DNA of 21,716 nt, from NCBI GenBank assembly GCA_029983555.1, contig JASBZH010000020.1, positions 1 to 21,716 of the forward strand, written 5' to 3'. Positions 1 through 7,260 of the stretch are shown here, in pieces. The DNA comes from Peptoniphilus sp. GTDB taxonomy: Bacteria > Bacillota > Clostridia > Tissierellales > Peptoniphilaceae. The position numbers and the translations under genes were made by a program. How positions within the stretch are numbered: the first letter of the stretch is position 1; every line of letters starts with the position of its first letter. Below the pieces are notes generated by a model. The model ran no database searches. It saw only the letters and a program-made list of their open reading frames with translations, and was not told the origin of the DNA.

Positions 1-13
1 ATAGAAAAGAAAA

Positions 14-33
14 TGTAGTTTTTTTAAACTACA
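14..33. repeat. 8-bp perfect inverted repeat upstream of lemA
   Basis: TGTAGTTT, four T, then AAACTACA, lying just before the lemA ribosome binding site. On the plus strand the sequence after it is not T-rich. On the minus strand it is followed by a T-rich run. It could be an operator, a leader hairpin, or a terminator belonging to sequence outside the window. No function can be fixed from here. Confidence 0.35.
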
Positions 34-58
34 ACATTATTATACGAGGAGGTGGATC

Positions 59-601
59 ATGGCTACTATTATAATAATTGTGATTGTAGTTTTAATTCTA
101 TTGTTTGTCGTTTCAAATTACAACTCACTTGTAAAACTTAGAGAAATGGTCAAAAATTCAATGGCAAATATTGCAGCTCAAGTTGAATCTAGGTGGGATG
201 CTGTAAGTAGTTTAATTGATGCGACTAAAAAATATTCAGATTATGAAGCTAATATTTTAAGTGATATAACTATGCAAAGGACGAATATTGACAGGGATGC
301 ATCTGTTAAAGATGTTGAAAAAGACGACGATATGTTTTCAAAAGCACTTACTAGAATTAACGCTGTTGCAGAGGCTTATCCTAACTTGAAGGCTTCTGAA
401 GTTTATAAGACGACTATGAATTCTATTAATTCTTATGAAGAAAATGTCCGCATGTCTAGAATGGTATATAATGACACTGTCACAAAATTAAATACAAAAA
501 TACAAAGTTTTCCATCAAATATTGTAGCATCGATTTTTGGATTTAGAAAGGAAGAGTACTTTAAAAATACCGAATCTAAAAAAGAAATGCCATCTTGGTA
601 G
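59..601 (+). CDS. lemA: LemA family membrane-anchored protein
   Basis: This 180-residue protein has one N-terminal membrane segment (about residues 3-19, isoleucine/valine-rich), followed by the LemA pattern SNYNSLVKLREMVKNSMANI and a long helical region ending near residue 160. Length and architecture match LemA (short extracytoplasmic N-terminus, one transmembrane helix, cytoplasmic helical bundle). The biochemical role of LemA is not well established. The start ATG has AGGAGG six bases upstream (47-52). The next gene begins within ten bases of its stop and encodes a DUF2207 protein, the usual LemA partner, so the two probably form an operon and act together at the membrane. No terminator lies between them. 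Confidence 0.9.
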   Translation: MATIIIIVIVVLILLFVVSNYNSLVKLREMVKNSMANIAAQVESRWDAVSSLIDATKKYSDYEANILSDITMQRTNIDRDASVKDVEKDDDMFSKALTRINAVAEAYPNLKASEVYKTTMNSINSYEENVRMSRMVYNDTVTKLNTKIQSFPSNIVASIFGFRKEEYFKNTESKKEMPSW

Positions 602-610
602 GTGACGATT

Positions 611-2341
611 ATGAAAAAATTTTTAACTTCACTATTTGCGTTCTTATTAGTTTTTCTGTCTTTAACTTCAGATGTATTTGCAAGTGTGGATATGCACTCA
701 ATAGATTTAGAGGTTAGACTTCACGAAGACGGCTCTGCTAATGTTCGCGAGAAGAGATCTTTTTACACAGATGAAGGCACAGAAAATTTCATTTCTCTTG
801 GCAATATGGGAGAGACTGAACTTTCAGATGTAAAAGTATTTGATGAATCTGGAAATCTTCTTGAAAAAGTCGACAATTGGGATATTAATGCAACTAGAGA
901 AGAAAAAGCAGGTAAATATGGAGTTATTGACAAAGGTGATGGATATGAAATTTGCTTTGGGTTTGGAGAATACGGAGAGCACACTTTCGTAACTGAGTAT
1001 AATCTTTCAAATTTTGTGTTCAACTTGCAAGATAACTATCAAGCTTTTTACTGGCAATTTTTAAATGATGGAATGAATCCAACAAATAGCGCGAGTGTAA
1101 AAATCTACAATGACGTGGGACTTTTGTATTCAAATCCGAGTACGAGACTTTGGGGATTTGGCTACACTGGACAGACCCAAATAAATGATAAGTACCTCTA
1201 TGCGTATACTGAAGAACCAATGTCTTCACAAAATTACATGGTTCTTCTTGGGATTTTTGAGGGAAAGGTTTTTAACACTTCAAATAATCAAAATTGGACT
1301 AGCGAAGAGTTAATAGATAAGGCCATGAATGGTGCATCTTTAAATAATAATGAAAACAGCAATGAAAATTACAGAGGTGAGTCTCTAGGTTCCAAAAATA
1401 CTCTTGGTTCAAATACATTTTTTAAATTTATGACTGGTCCTTTTCCAGTAATTATCGCATATATAGTGGGTCTATTTTTTCTATTTGCTTTTGGTCTAAT
1501 TATGAAGGATAAAAAGAGTGAAGTAGAAGAAAGGGATGTAGATATAAAAGAATTACCATACTATAGAAATGTTCCAGACAAAGATTTTGCTAGAACTTAC
1601 AAACTATTTTATCCAGAGATGGAGGATGTACTCAGTGCATATATATTGAAGTGGGTTTTTGAAAAGAGGCTAGTAGAGCGAAAAGATAAAGTCGGATTTA
1701 TCTTTAAAAGAGATAGCTTAAGTTTAATAATTGAAGATAAAGGTGAATTTGACAACGATGTTGAAAGAGATCTTTGGGATTTAGTTATAGATGCAAGCGG
1801 CGATGACAACATCCTTTCAGAAAAAGAATTTACAAAGTATATAAAAAAACACTATTCGAGATACAGTGCTTTGGAGGATACTATAAATATATATTCAAAA
1901 GAATATCTAGATTCTATTGGCGGGTATGAAGTTGTTGATAAGAAAGCTTTGGGCATTTTTAAATACAAGAAGACTTATGAAACTGATGTGGCTTTTGAGT
2001 TAAAAAAGAAAATCTATGGATTTAAAAAGTATTTAGAAGACTTCTCGCTTTTATCTGAAAGGGAAGTAAAAGAAGTTGCACTTTGGAAGGACTATCTAAT
2101 ATGGGCGGCTTGTTTTGGAATTGCAGAAGAAGTTTACGATCAGCTTAAAATTGTCGATCCAGGATATGAAGTTAATGGTGTAGATTTATATACAACCATT
2201 ATACTTACAAATAGTTTCTCACACAATGTTCAGTCTGCATATGATAGTGCATCATCATCTTATTCAGGTGGTGGAGGTTCATCATTTAGCGGCGGCGGAG
2301 GCGGCTCTTTTGGAGGCGGTTCCGGTGGAGGAATTAGATAA
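611..2341 (+). CDS. DUF2207 membrane protein with glycine-rich C-terminus
   Basis: Function unknown; the family is commonly paired with LemA. I place the start at ATG 611 rather than the in-frame GTG at 602, because AGGTGA (600-605) is correctly spaced for 611 and a typical signal peptide (MKKFLTSLFAFLL, then VFAS cleavage region) begins there. The mature N-terminal half is an extracytoplasmic beta-rich DUF2207 domain (SIDLEVRLHEDGSANVREKR is its typical opening). A transmembrane helix near residues 280-298 leads to a charged cytoplasmic region. The ALWKDYLIWAACFGIAEEV segment resembles the family's late hydrophobic element. The last ~30 residues are Ser/Gly repeats (SGGGG type), also typical. 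The protein is 576 residues, intact. Confidence 0.87.
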   Translation: MKKFLTSLFAFLLVFLSLTSDVFASVDMHSIDLEVRLHEDGSANVREKRSFYTDEGTENFISLGNMGETELSDVKVFDESGNLLEKVDNWDINATREEKAGKYGVIDKGDGYEICFGFGEYGEHTFVTEYNLSNFVFNLQDNYQAFYWQFLNDGMNPTNSASVKIYNDVGLLYSNPSTRLWGFGYTGQTQINDKYLYAYTEEPMSSQNYMVLLGIFEGKVFNTSNNQNWTSEELIDKAMNGASLNNNENSNENYRGESLGSKNTLGSNTFFKFMTGPFPVIIAYIVGLFFLFAFGLIMKDKKSEVEERDVDIKELPYYRNVPDKDFARTYKLFYPEMEDVLSAYILKWVFEKRLVERKDKVGFIFKRDSLSLIIEDKGEFDNDVERDLWDLVIDASGDDNILSEKEFTKYIKKHYSRYSALEDTINIYSKEYLDSIGGYEVVDKKALGIFKYKKTYETDVAFELKKKIYGFKKYLEDFSLLSEREVKEVALWKDYLIWAACFGIAEEVYDQLKIVDPGYEVNGVDLYTTIILTNSFSHNVQSAYDSASSSYSGGGGSSFSGGGGGSFGGGSGGGIR

Positions 2342-2360
2342 AATTTAAAATTTATATATA

Positions 2361-2395
2361 AAAAAGGCTATGAATTTATTCATAGCCTTTTTGTT
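2361..2395. terminator. Bidirectional rho-independent terminator
   Basis: A perfect stem AAAAAGGCTATGAA / TTCATAGCCTTTTT with a TTTA loop lies between two convergent genes, the DUF2207 gene (plus) and gap (minus). A-tracts and T-tracts flank the stem on both sides, so it can terminate both transcripts. Confidence 0.9.
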
Positions 2396-2440
2396 AAAAT
2401 ACGATAATTAATTTATAGTATTTTTGACAAAAACTTTTAA

Positions 2441-3460
2441 TTATAGTGATTTTGCAATTTTTTCTGTAAGGTCAATTACTCTTTCTGTATAACCCCATTC
2501 GTTGTCATACCAAGAGATTAGTTTGACCATATTTCCGTTTACTGTTGTAAGCTTTGAATCGAAAATTGATGAATGTCTGTTGCCAATAATATCTGTTGAT
2601 ACAAGTTCATCTTCTGAATATTCTAAAATTCCCTTTAGTTCGTTTTCAGAAGCTTTTTTCATTGCAGCATTAATTTCTTCTACGCTAGCTTCTTTTTCAA
2701 GTTCAAAAGTAACATCTACAAGAGATCCTGTTGGAACTGGAACTCTTAGTGCAAATCCTGTAAGTATTCCGTCAACTTCAGGAATTACTTTTCCAACTGC
2801 TTTTGCTGCACCAGTTGATGTTGGGATAATATTTTCAGCTCCCATTCTTGAACGTCTCATGTCCTTTTTGTGAACTCCATCGTGCATATTTTGGTCATTT
2901 GTGTAAGCGTGAACTGTTGACATTAAACCTTTTTTAATTCCAAAGTTTTCAAGCATTACTTTTGTAATAGGGGCAAGACAATTTGTTGTACAGCTTGCGT
3001 TAGAAATTATGTCGTGTTTATCTTTGTCATATTTATCGTCATTAACGCCAACAACTACAGTTAAATCGTCGCCCTTTCCTGGAGAAGTGAGTACAACTTT
3101 TTTCGCTCCACTTTCTATGTGGCCAATTGCTTGTTCTCTATTTTTAAATGCGCCTGATGAATCTATAACTATATCAATGCCAAGAGATTTCCAATCCATT
3201 TCATCTGGTGTTTTTGATTCTACGAAAGTCACTTTTTTTCCGTTTACAATCATTCCATCTTCGACAAATTCGAGTTCGCCAGGGAATTTTCTATAGATTG
3301 AGTCAAATTTGAAAAGGTGCATTCTTTCTTTTAAAGTTTTTTCTAAATTTCTTACGGCAACGTGAGTGATATCAAAGTCAGTATCATCTCTAAGTGCCCA
3401 AATTCTTAGTGCATCTCTTCCAATTCTTCCAAAGCCCATTATAGCTACTTTTTTATTCAT
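2441..3460 (-). CDS. gap: Glyceraldehyde-3-phosphate dehydrogenase
   Basis: Catalyses oxidative phosphorylation of glyceraldehyde-3-phosphate in cytoplasmic glycolysis. Seen: Rossmann motif GFGRIGR (residues 9-15), catalytic Cys157 in SNASCTTNC, His184 in STVHAYTNDQ, the IIPTSTGAAKAVGKVIPE core and the C-terminal SWYDNEWGYTERVIDL block. The 339-residue length is normal. AGGAGG precedes the ATG. The end of the second beta strand reads VAVRNL where NAD-dependent enzymes usually have an N-D-L sequence; the Asp that selects NAD is Asn38 here, so cofactor preference may be relaxed. The gene stands alone: no phosphoglycerate kinase or triose-phosphate isomerase is adjacent. It has its own promoter and shares the downstream bidirectional terminator. 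Confidence 0.95.
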   Translation of the reverse strand: MNKKVAIMGFGRIGRDALRIWALRDDTDFDITHVAVRNLEKTLKERMHLFKFDSIYRKFPGELEFVEDGMIVNGKKVTFVESKTPDEMDWKSLGIDIVIDSSGAFKNREQAIGHIESGAKKVVLTSPGKGDDLTVVVGVNDDKYDKDKHDIISNASCTTNCLAPITKVMLENFGIKKGLMSTVHAYTNDQNMHDGVHKKDMRRSRMGAENIIPTSTGAAKAVGKVIPEVDGILTGFALRVPVPTGSLVDVTFELEKEASVEEINAAMKKASENELKGILEYSEDELVSTDIIGNRHSSIFDSKLTTVNGNMVKLISWYDNEWGYTERVIDLTEKIAKSL

Positions 3461-3500
3461 AAAAACCTCCTGAATAATGTTTTTTATCTTTGATATTAAT

Positions 3501-3530
3501 ATTATATCTCACAATGTTAGTAAAGTACAA
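3501..3530 (-). promoter_or_regulatory. Promoter of gap
   Basis: On the minus strand, -35 TTGTAC (3525-3530) and -10 TATAAT (3501-3506) are separated by 18 bases. This is about 35 bases upstream of the gap start codon, and the degV terminator lies upstream of it. Confidence 0.6.
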
Positions 3531-3545
3531 TTATATAAATCTTGT

Positions 3546-3577
3546 TAAAAAATAAAGCACTGCAAATGCAATGCTTT
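3546..3577 (-). terminator. Terminator of the degV-family gene
   Basis: Reading the minus strand, AAAGCATTGCA / TGCAGTGCTTT forms a stem with one mismatch and a short loop, followed by TATTTTTT. It begins six bases after the DegV stop codon and separates that gene from gap. Confidence 0.75.
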
Positions 3578-3582
3578 TAAAA

Positions 3583-4452
3583 TTATTCTGGTCTTGAGTT
3601 TTTAGATATATATGACAAGAGAAGTGTACCTGGTCCTGTGTGTGATGCTATTGTTATTGATTCGTTTAAAAGGACAATGTCTAAATTTTCATCGTATTCA
3701 AGTAGTTTGTCTCTTAAATAAAGTGCATCCTTTTCTGAATTTCCATGAGAAAGAAATACTTTTGATTTAAAATCTCTGTCATAGTATTCTATAAATTTTT
3801 TGATTATTTTATTTATTGCCTTTTTTCTCGTTCTCACTTTGTCAGTTTGTACTATTTTTCCAGATTGATTAAGTGTTAAGATCGGATTGATATTTAAAGC
3901 TGTTCCAAGTATTGCTTGAGATTTGGATATTCTTCCTCCTCTTTGCAAGAAAAATAAGTCGCTTACCATAAAGTCTACATCATATTTTTTAGAAAGCTCT
4001 GTCATTTTTTCAGCAACTTCTTCTATATTTTTATTATCCTTTTTCATTTGAACAGCAATATCAACAAGTAGAGATTGACAATTAGTAGCCGCTAATGAAT
4101 CTACCAATAAAATTTTTCTTTCAGGATATTCTTCTTTTAACATATTTATTGCAAGTTGTGCATTGCTAAAAGATGAAGACAGCCCACTTGAAAAGGAAAT
4201 ATGTATTAAATCCTTTCCCTCTTTCAAAATCTTTTCAAAAGATTCTTTAAAGGTTTGTGGATTGGATGCTGTTGTAGTAATATTTTCACCGTTTTTTAGA
4301 TGATCATAAAATTTATCTAAATCAAGATCATAGGAATTGTAAAATTGATCGTCGATTATTACATTTATTGGCACTAGGTTCAAGTTATTTTCTTTACAAT
4401 AAGATTCTTCAAAATCTACACAAGTGTCAGTAGATATTATATAATTATTCAT
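3583..4452 (-). CDS. DegV family fatty-acid-binding protein (FakB-like)
   Basis: DegV/FakB proteins bind one fatty acid; some present it to the kinase FakA so that exogenous fatty acids can enter phospholipid synthesis. Seen: N-terminal STDTCVDF, TTTASNPQTF (59-68), the ligand-carboxylate loop FSSGLSSSFSNAQ (87-99), RGGRISKSQAILG in the second domain, and SHTGPGTLLLSYI near the C-terminus (His271). The 289-residue length is normal. AAGGAAGG precedes the ATG. It is transcribed divergently from a FabG-type reductase and a lipid kinase, which fits a lipid role. No FakA (DAK-domain kinase) is in the window, so membership of a Fak system is inferred. The tail is slightly short but complete. Confidence 0.88.
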   Translation of the reverse strand: MNNYIISTDTCVDFEESYCKENNLNLVPINVIIDDQFYNSYDLDLDKFYDHLKNGENITTTASNPQTFKESFEKILKEGKDLIHISFSSGLSSSFSNAQLAINMLKEEYPERKILLVDSLAATNCQSLLVDIAVQMKKDNKNIEEVAEKMTELSKKYDVDFMVSDLFFLQRGGRISKSQAILGTALNINPILTLNQSGKIVQTDKVRTRKKAINKIIKKFIEYYDRDFKSKVFLSHGNSEKDALYLRDKLLEYDENLDIVLLNESITIASHTGPGTLLLSYISKNSRPE

Positions 4453-4461
4453 GGATACCTT

Positions 4462-4502
4462 CCTTTAATCTTTTCTTATATAATAACTCAAAGGATTAAA
4501 GG
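4462..4502. promoter_or_regulatory. Divergent promoter region with 9-bp inverted repeat
   Basis: Arms CCTTTAATC (4462-4470) and GATTAAAGG (4494-4502) are separated by 23 bases between the divergent degV and fabG genes. On the minus strand, -35 TTGTAA (4503-4508) and -10 TATTAT (4480-4485) with a 17-base spacer form a fair degV promoter. On the plus strand TATAAT (4479-4484) is a possible -10 for fabG with a poor -35. One arm lies inside the degV promoter spacer, so the repeat could be an operator controlling both directions. It does not resemble the FapR or FabT sites I know. Confidence 0.45.
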
Positions 4503-4525
4503 TTACAAGTATTTTGAGGTGAATA

Positions 4526-5260
4526 ATGAAAACAGTTCTGATTACGGGAGCATCAAGAGGAATTGGCGCTGAGATTTCAAGAAGACTTTCTCTTGAGGAT
4601 TACCGAATTATTATAAATTACAATAAAAGTGAAAAAGAAGCAAAGATTCTTGAAAAAGAAATCAGGCAAAAGGGCAAGGACGCCTGGGCAATAAAGGCTG
4701 ATATAAGAAAATATGATGAGGTTAAAAATATGTTTGATCTCGTCAAAAATAAATTTAGAGGTGTAGATATATTAATTAACAATGCCGGTATATCAAGCTA
4801 TAAATTATTTCAAGATATCGACGAAAAATCTTGGGATGAAATATTTGATGTAAATGTCAAGGGAGTTTACAATTCAATTCACGCAGCTTTGCCCTATATG
4901 CTTGATCAAAAAAGTGGTAAAATATTAAATATGACTTCTATTTGGGGAATAGTTGGAGGATCTATGGAATCTCACTATTCTGCTACAAAGGGTGCTATTA
5001 ATGCACTAACTAAAGCTCTTTCTAAGGAGCTTGGATATTCAGGAATAACTGTTAATGCTATTGCTCCTGGTGCTGTAAAAACGCCAATGACAGAAGAAAT
5101 AGGAAAAGAAAATCTTGATTATCTTTGCGAAGATATTCCAATGGGAAGACTTGCCGATCCAGTTGAAATTGCTGAACTTGTGGCTTTTATGATTTCTGAT
5201 AAAAATTCTTATATGACTGGGCAGATAATTTCTCCAAATGGTGGAATGATAGTATATTGA
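4526..5260 (+). CDS. FabG-type short-chain dehydrogenase/reductase
   Basis: A 244-residue classical SDR that reduces a carbonyl with NAD(P)H. Seen: TGASRGIG (7-14), NNAG (85-88), and catalytic Asn110, Ser138, Tyr151 and Lys155 (HYSATKGAINALTKALSKEL), then the PG motif GAVKTPM and the C-terminal GQIISPNGG. AGGTGA lies upstream of the ATG. FabG (3-oxoacyl-ACP reductase) is the standard call, supported by the divergent DegV gene and the downstream lipid kinase. An alternative is the FabG-like EF-P 5-aminopentanone reductase (YmfI-type): the TSIWGIVG stretch and the ending resemble what I remember of that subfamily. No other fab genes are nearby, so the exact substrate is open. The next gene follows after 11 bases. 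Confidence 0.82.
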   Translation: MKTVLITGASRGIGAEISRRLSLEDYRIIINYNKSEKEAKILEKEIRQKGKDAWAIKADIRKYDEVKNMFDLVKNKFRGVDILINNAGISSYKLFQDIDEKSWDEIFDVNVKGVYNSIHAALPYMLDQKSGKILNMTSIWGIVGGSMESHYSATKGAINALTKALSKELGYSGITVNAIAPGAVKTPMTEEIGKENLDYLCEDIPMGRLADPVEIAELVAFMISDKNSYMTGQIISPNGGMIVY

Positions 5261-5271
5261 CAGGTGGACAG

Positions 5272-6204
5272 ATGAAAAATATAGTTTTAATTTATAATCC
5301 CACATCGGGCAATGAAGGTGCCCATGTTTATGTTAAAAGAATTGAAAGGCATCTAAAAAAATATTTTGAACATGTCGTTTTAGAAGAGACTAAAGGTCCA
5401 GGTGATGCGACTAAAAATGCCGAAAAATATTCAAAAGATGGCTTTCATTCGATTGCAGTTTATGGCGGCGATGGAACGATAAATGAAGTTCTTTTGGGAA
5501 TGTATAGGGCAAAGTCAAAGTCAATACTTTGCATTTTTCCGGGAGGAACGGGAAATCTTCTCGCTCAAAGTTTTGGAATTTCTCAGATTAAAGATATTGC
5601 CATAAGGTCAATGAAATTTGAAAAGACCAAAAAAATCAATCTCGGAATTTGTAACGACAAGGTTTTTAGCATGTTTGCATCAATTGGACCGGTGCCTGAG
5701 GCGATACACGAAGTTAGCGTAGAAGACAAGACTAAGTATGGAAATCTAGCCTATGCAAAAAAATCTGTTGATAAGATGAAAGACTCTGAAGAGTATCAGC
5801 TTGAGATAACGGGTGATGAAAATCACTATTCTGGTCATGTTGATCATGTAATAGTGAGTATAACCAATAAAGTGGGTAAGATTAAAATAACGGATGAGAT
5901 GAATGAAGAAAAAGCAATGGCAAAAGTCCTTATTCTTTCTGACGATTCTATAATGAAAAAAATTTCTGTAATTGGTTCTGCCTTAGCGGGCATGGCTGAG
6001 AAGAATGAAAATTTGGATTATTTTGAATCAAATGAAATTGAAATAAGATCATCTCTAAGTGAACAAATAAATATAGATTTAGACGGTGATAAAGGTCCAG
6101 AACTGCCAGTAAAAATTGAAGTGCTAAAGGATTTTATCGAAGTATATCTTCCTAGCAAGCTGTTAGTTTCTGGAATTTATCAAATTGATAATTGGAAAAG
6201 GTAG
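5272..6204 (+). CDS. YegS/BmrU-type diacylglycerol or sphingoid lipid kinase
   Basis: An ATP-dependent lipid kinase with the DAGK catalytic domain. Seen from the ATG at 5272: NPTSG (9-13), the nucleotide loop GGDGTINEVL (65-74) and PGGTGNLLAQSFGI (90-103), followed by a beta-sandwich C-terminal domain. The 310-residue length is usual. I reject the in-frame TTG at 5257 because it overlaps the fabG stop and has no ribosome binding site, whereas AGGTGG (5262-5267) serves the ATG. It is probably cotranscribed with fabG. Its likely task is phosphorylating diacylglycerol to phosphatidate for phospholipid recycling; the actual lipid cannot be read from sequence. Confidence 0.85.
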   Translation: MKNIVLIYNPTSGNEGAHVYVKRIERHLKKYFEHVVLEETKGPGDATKNAEKYSKDGFHSIAVYGGDGTINEVLLGMYRAKSKSILCIFPGGTGNLLAQSFGISQIKDIAIRSMKFEKTKKINLGICNDKVFSMFASIGPVPEAIHEVSVEDKTKYGNLAYAKKSVDKMKDSEEYQLEITGDENHYSGHVDHVIVSITNKVGKIKITDEMNEEKAMAKVLILSDDSIMKKISVIGSALAGMAEKNENLDYFESNEIEIRSSLSEQINIDLDGDKGPELPVKIEVLKDFIEVYLPSKLLVSGIYQIDNWKR

Positions 6205-6211
6205 GTATTAA

Positions 6212-6598
6212 ATGAAAACTAAAATGAAATTTTTGCACACTTGTATTAGAGTAATGGATCTTGAAAAATCTGTAGATTTTTACAAAAATAATTTAGGATT
6301 TGTAGAAAGTAGGAAGAAAGATTTTCCTGAAGATAAATTTACACTTCAGTATTTAAAACTTCCTGAGACAGATTATGAACTTGAATTAACTTATAATTAC
6401 GACAAAGAAGAACCTTATGAATTGGGCGATGGCTATGGTCACATTGCAATTTCAAATAGCGATATAAAAAGCTTTAGAGAAGAACTTTTAGAAAAAGGCT
6501 GTGATGTGACAGACTTAAAGGGCCTAAGTGATGGCGGAAGTAAGTATTTCTTTGTAAAAGATCCAGACGGATATAAAATTGAAGTTATACAAGAATAA
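6212..6598 (+). CDS. gloA: Glyoxalase I-like VOC metalloenzyme
   Basis: A 128-residue vicinal-oxygen-chelate protein aligning along its whole length with bacterial lactoylglutathione lyase. All four expected metal ligands are visible: His9 (FLHTCIRV), Glu58 (LELTYNY), His77 (GYGHIAIS) and Glu124 (DPDGYKIEVIQE). This predicts a functional Ni/Co-type glyoxalase I that converts the methylglyoxal-thiol adduct. Which low-molecular-weight thiol it uses here is unknown; many such anaerobes lack glutathione. It starts 8 bases after the lipid kinase stop, with only a modest AGG-type ribosome binding site, suggesting operon transcription. The gene symbol is by homology. Confidence 0.82.
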   Translation: MKTKMKFLHTCIRVMDLEKSVDFYKNNLGFVESRKKDFPEDKFTLQYLKLPETDYELELTYNYDKEEPYELGDGYGHIAISNSDIKSFREELLEKGCDVTDLKGLSDGGSKYFFVKDPDGYKIEVIQE

Positions 6599-6621
6599 TT
6601 TGTTTTGCAAGGGGTGATTAA

Positions 6622-7137
6622 ATGGAGAAAGTTTTAGCTTACGGATTAGACATAGATAGGGCTAATATTTTAAATAATAGTGCCAAAGATTTTGGAATTG
6701 ATGTCAAAATTTTGTCTGATAAAGATTTAGACGAAAAGGTGGGAGATTTATTTCAAGATTCTAGCTCCAATGAGCCTCAAGGGGGAAGTGAGTTTTTAAT
6801 TTTTTCTGATTTTGACAGAAATAAACTTCGCGACTTTTTAATCGATCTTAAGAAAAACGGAATAGTCGTAAATCACAAATGTGTCCTTACTAAGACAAAT
6901 AGCGAGTGGACACTTCGATATTTAATTAATCACATAAAAGATGAGCACAGAATGGTTTCTAAGTTTAGAACTATCGGAGGATATGTCCAAGTAGCTCAGA
7001 GAAAATTAGAAGAAACTGGAGATTTAAAGCTAAAAAGTTTGATAGATGAAGCTTATAAATTGAGAACTGAAGAGCTCGACGAAGAAAGACTTGATAGATT
7101 AATTGTAGATTTCAAAAGAGTTTTACATTTGAAGTAA
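6622..7137 (+). CDS. DUF3783-like protein of unknown function
   Basis: A 171-residue soluble protein with no signal peptide or membrane segment. The middle (about 57-112), with FLIFSDFDRNKLRDFLIDLK, then NHKCVLTKTNSEWTLRYLI and a DEHRM end, resembles the small DUF3783 family found in Firmicutes. The first ~45 residues look like an alpha/beta strand-turn-helix segment (VLAYGLDIDRANIL). The last 50 residues are strongly charged helices. No catalytic motif is recognisable. AAGGGGTGA precedes the ATG; it is the last gene of the plus-strand run and is followed by a terminator. I do not assign a function. Confidence 0.65.
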   Translation: MEKVLAYGLDIDRANILNNSAKDFGIDVKILSDKDLDEKVGDLFQDSSSNEPQGGSEFLIFSDFDRNKLRDFLIDLKKNGIVVNHKCVLTKTNSEWTLRYLINHIKDEHRMVSKFRTIGGYVQVAQRKLEETGDLKLKSLIDEAYKLRTEELDEERLDRLIVDFKRVLHLK

Positions 7138-7177
7138 ATTAATAATCTAAGTCTAAAATTTGGTAATAAATAATATT

Positions 7178-7235
7178 AAAGGGTATGATTAAAAGCTTTG
7201 TAATTTTACGAGCTTTTATCACACCCTTTTATTTT
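7178..7235. terminator. Bidirectional terminator between convergent genes
   Basis: A long stem, GGGTATGATTAAAAGCT with AGCTTTTATCACACCC (one bulge, one mismatch), is flanked by A-rich and T-rich runs. It lies between the DUF3783-like gene (plus) and the cysteine desulfurase-like gene (minus). Confidence 0.8.
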
Positions 7236-7260
7236 ACGATATAATTTAAATTATAAAAAA

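Noticed and set aside
14..33. Terminator on the plus strand upstream of lemA
   Set aside because: The stem is AT-rich and not followed by T on the plus strand; kept only as an inverted repeat.
763..1812. Several minus-strand open frames inside the DUF2207 gene
   Set aside because: Shadows of a well-supported plus-strand gene: no ribosome binding sites, low-complexity Ser/Leu-rich products.
2270..2338. Repeat array at the end of the DUF2207 gene
   Set aside because: It is the coding sequence of the Gly/Ser-rich tail common to this family, not a DNA repeat element.
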